A DNA stretch of 64,000 bases from Lactobacillus paragasseri (GTDB lineage: Bacteria > Bacillota > Bacilli > Lactobacillales > Lactobacillaceae): NCBI RefSeq assembly GCF_003584685.1, contig NZ_AP018549.1:1364001-1428000 (forward strand), given 5' to 3'. Made by a program: the position numbers and the translations under genes. The notes under the pieces are model-generated. The model did not search any database, was not told the origin of the DNA, and was given only the letters and a program-made list of their open reading frames with translations. Of this stretch, positions 61,611-64,000 are shown piece after piece. How positions within the stretch are numbered: the stretch's first letter is position 1; every line of letters starts with the position of its first letter.

Positions 61611-64000
61611 ATGTTTACCAACCAAGTTAAAACATATTTCAAAAACAATTATCTATATTGGCTTTCCTTTTTACTACCTGCCTGCATTTTTGCAAGCTAC
61701 TTTATCTATCGCAATTATGAAATTCTAACTGTTGATTTAGGGCAGCAATATATTGATTTTCTAGCTTTTTATAAAAACAACTTATTTTCTAATCCGCTAA
61801 ATCTTATTTTTACATTCAGTAGTGGCTTAGGTAATTCCTTTATTGGAACCTGGGCTTATTACTTAACTAGTCCCTTCAACTTTTTATTATTTATTTTTTC
61901 CAAGTCGCAATTACCCGAAGCAATTCTTTTAATTATTAGTTTAAAAATTGGAAGCATCGGACTTAGCAGTTTTTATTATTTTCAAAAATTCTTCAATGGC
62001 GATAACAAAGTTTTTGCTCTTGCAGCTAGTCTAGCCTTCTCATTAAGCGGATTTGTTGTTAGTTATAACTTAAACTTAATGTGGCTTGACAGTTTAATTT
62101 TGCTACCTCTGTTGCTTGACTCTATTGATAAATTAGGAAACAAAAGGCAACACTACTTCTATCTTACCATGATCACTTTTTTATTATGGTTTACTAATTT
62201 TTATACTGGTTTCATGGTGCTTTTCTTCGGCTTACTTTACTTTATTAATACGCTATTCAATTCTTCTTTTTCTAAGAGACAAATTATCTTTCAATATTTT
62301 ACTAAAAGTTTTCTTGGCACCAGTTTAGCTGCAATCATATTACTACCATCTTTCTTTGAAATATTAAATGGAAAAATTCATTCAGATACTACTTTATCAA
62401 TGGGGTTTCAATTTGCTCCATATCAAACATTTTATAAATTAACTGTAGGTGCTTTTAACTTTACTGAAATGGAAAAAGGGTTGCCTAATATCTTTTTAAC
62501 TAGTATCTTTACTCTTCTTTGCATCCTCTATTTCATCAACCACCATTTTTCTATTAAAGAAAAGGTAGCCTCCGCGTTATTACTAGTATTTTTATTCTTT
62601 TCCTTTAGTTTCAATCCTCTTATTTTACTTTGGCACTTAGGTCAATACCCAGTTTGGTACCCAGCTCGCTTTAGCTTTATCTTTTCTTTTTACGCAATTT
62701 ATCTCGGAGTTCAGGTTCTTGCTCACACACATAAATTTAATATTAGCAGCAAAATAGTGTCTTTTCTTCTAGTAATTAGTTTAAGCTCATTTCTTTCTCT
62801 AAATCTTCATCAAAAAGAGTTTTTAAATCAAACAAATATTACTTTAACTATTCTCTTTTTATTATGTAGTTTGTTAATTCTTTTGTTTTTCAACTATAAA
62901 TGGATCCCAGTAATTTTCTTTGGCATTGTTGGTCTTGAAGTAAGTATCAATTTGTTAGCTAGCCTTGATAATATTTCTTATCAAAAAAACTTTGACTATA
63001 CCAATTTCACTAAAAACATCTCTGAAAGTACATCATATTTACACAAATATGATTCTAGCTTATATCGAACCGAAAAAACTTTTACGCGTTCAGATGACGA
63101 TCCTTTAAGCAATAACTATTATGGTATTAGTAATTTCAACTCCATTTCTGACCGTTCAACTATTAATTTGATTGAGTATTTAGGTCTTGAAAATAATGAC
63201 AATTCTTTTACTAATAATTTTGCTACTCCCTTATCTGATAGTATTTTAGGCGTTAAATACAATATCGTTCCGATTAAGAATCGGCGAAGCCTTCCTTCAA
63301 AACAACAAATAGTTTTTACAAGTGCATTTTATCGACCCGATTTAATTACGAATAAGGTTGTCAAAAGTTTTAAACAAGTACAAATTAGAAAAAATTCTTC
63401 AGCTTTACCTCTTATTTTTATCTCTCCATCACATAAGAAAACAAACTTTTATGCCAGTATGCCATCTGCTAATCAAAATACTCTTTTTAATAGCATTGTT
63501 GGTAAAAAAATTAATCTCTTTAATAGCTTGTACCTAACAAATCCTAATAAACTAGAAAATATCAAATCCACTAAAAATATTAATGAATATCAAAAAATTA
63601 ACAAAAGCAGAATTGCAACGATTTCTTTCAAAATTTCTTCCTTTCAAAAAGGACCTTATTATTTAGAACTTCCTTCAAATTTAGATGCAAATTCTGTTTC
63701 CATTACTGTCAATGGACATCATCTTAATAATCAAGATTTAGGAATTTCAAACAAATTATTAAATATTGGTTATTATTCTCCAAATGCTCCAATCAAAATT
63801 ACTTTTAATTTACATAATGAAAAAACTAATCTGAGTGGAATTCGAGTACTACAATTTAAAGAACATGAATTTATCCAAATTATTCGTAAATTTAACAAAA
63901 AACAGCCTATTACTTGGCAAACTAGTCCTATTTCTTTAAAGCTCACTTACATTGCTAGAAGAAATAAACTGCTTAATTCTACTATTCCTTATTCAAAAAA
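61611..64000 (+). CDS. YfhO-family membrane protein (3' end beyond window)
   Basis: 796 codons are visible from the ATG at 61611 (AGTAGGGA upstream), and the gene continues past the right edge. The first 520 residues are polytopic, with about twelve hydrophobic helices including LSFLLPACIFASYF and SLAFSLSGFVVSYNLNLMWLDS, the YfhO hallmark. A large beta-rich extracytoplasmic part follows from about residue 530. Bacillus YfhO and relatives act in glycosylation of lipoteichoic acid or surface glycans, probably as GT-C-type transferases. That role is inferred from the family. It is divergent from pbp across 115 bases. Confidence 0.88.
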   Translation, partial: MFTNQVKTYFKNNYLYWLSFLLPACIFASYFIYRNYEILTVDLGQQYIDFLAFYKNNLFSNPLNLIFTFSSGLGNSFIGTWAYYLTSPFNFLLFIFSKSQLPEAILLIISLKIGSIGLSSFYYFQKFFNGDNKVFALAASLAFSLSGFVVSYNLNLMWLDSLILLPLLLDSIDKLGNKRQHYFYLTMITFLLWFTNFYTGFMVLFFGLLYFINTLFNSSFSKRQIIFQYFTKSFLGTSLAAIILLPSFFEILNGKIHSDTTLSMGFQFAPYQTFYKLTVGAFNFTEMEKGLPNIFLTSIFTLLCILYFINHHFSIKEKVASALLLVFLFFSFSFNPLILLWHLGQYPVWYPARFSFIFSFYAIYLGVQVLAHTHKFNISSKIVSFLLVISLSSFLSLNLHQKEFLNQTNITLTILFLLCSLLILLFFNYKWIPVIFFGIVGLEVSINLLASLDNISYQKNFDYTNFTKNISESTSYLHKYDSSLYRTEKTFTRSDDDPLSNNYYGISNFNSISDRSTINLIEYLGLENNDNSFTNNFATPLSDSILGVKYNIVPIKNRRSLPSKQQIVFTSAFYRPDLITNKVVKSFKQVQIRKNSSALPLIFISPSHKKTNFYASMPSANQNTLFNSIVGKKINLFNSLYLTNPNKLENIKSTKNINEYQKINKSRIATISFKISSFQKGPYYLELPSNLDANSVSITVNGHHLNNQDLGISNKLLNIGYYSPNAPIKITFNLHNEKTNLSGIRVLQFKEHEFIQIIRKFNKKQPITWQTSPISLKLTYIARRNKLLNSTIPYSK

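Overview
The window is a continuous stretch of chromosome from a low-GC Gram-positive bacterium. It is most likely a Lactobacillus of the acidophilus / gasseri-johnsonii group. The evidence is AT-rich codon use, a mevalonate-pathway operon, HprK/HPr/EI, an oleate hydratase of the type seen in intestinal lactobacilli, and lactobacillus-type small proteins (DUF3042- and DUF1149-like). Assignment to a species is inference from memory of protein sequences, not from a search. There are no rRNA or tRNA genes, insertion sequences, prophage or CRISPR arrays. Nearly all of the DNA is coding, and the window cuts trxB at the left edge and a YfhO-type membrane protein gene at the right edge.

Layout, left to right. 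(1) 1-4800, minus: prfB (with a programmed +1 frameshift), a small membrane protein, hprK, lgt, gpsA, trxB. (2) 4851-11871: secA, hpf, comFC, comFA (minus), the IMPACT-family gene yigZ (plus), tagO (minus). (3) 11972-24889, all minus: ftsK/spoIIIE, the M16 pair ymfF-ymfH, ymfI, rodZ, pgsA, recA (with an SOS box) and rny, preceded by trmL, a DUF1149-like gene, an AI-2E family transporter and an orphan sorbitol-type IIA protein. (4) 25022-29330: 6-phosphogluconolactonase, a DUF2075 ATPase and oleate hydratase. (5) 29335-37647: rluD-nadK-relQ, a CYTH protein, an SpxH-like protein, coiA, mecA, spx, then ptsI-ptsH. The order spx-mecA-coiA-yjbH-yjbK-relQ-nadK-rluD matches Bacillus subtilis, with pepF and the globin gene missing. 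(6) 37854-45409: clpE with a CIRCE operator, a DUF1827-like gene, prfC, a CorC-like protein, small unknowns, a DUF402 phosphatase and recX. (7) 45538-50776: rlmD without Fe-S cysteines, a structured non-coding RNA candidate, and the mevalonate genes mvaS-mvaA-thiolase. (8) 50902-64000: a hydrolase, HAD and MFS genes, glnA, miaA, DUF3042, the rhodanese-yqgQ-rhomboid-fau-rpmG-pbp series, and the YfhO family gene.

How it fits together. The region holds housekeeping and control genes: carbon control (hprK, ptsH, ptsI and candidate cre sites), protein quality control (clpE, mecA, spx, an SpxH-like protein), stringent response (relQ), DNA repair and remnants of competence (recA, recX, coiA, comFA/FC), wall and membrane assembly (tagO, pgsA, lgt, rodZ, pbp, rhomboid), and translation (prfB, prfC, hpf, miaA, rlmD, trmL, rpmG). 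Many transcription units end in clear intrinsic terminators, several shared by convergent genes.

I found no obvious large undescribed system. The points most worth a second look are the structured RNA at about 46969-47197, the two palindromes built into the oleate hydratase promoter, CIRCE control of clpE, and a set of enzyme-family members lacking their usual catalytic or metal-binding residues (IIA-Gut, rhodanese, RlmD, SpxH-like, YmfF).
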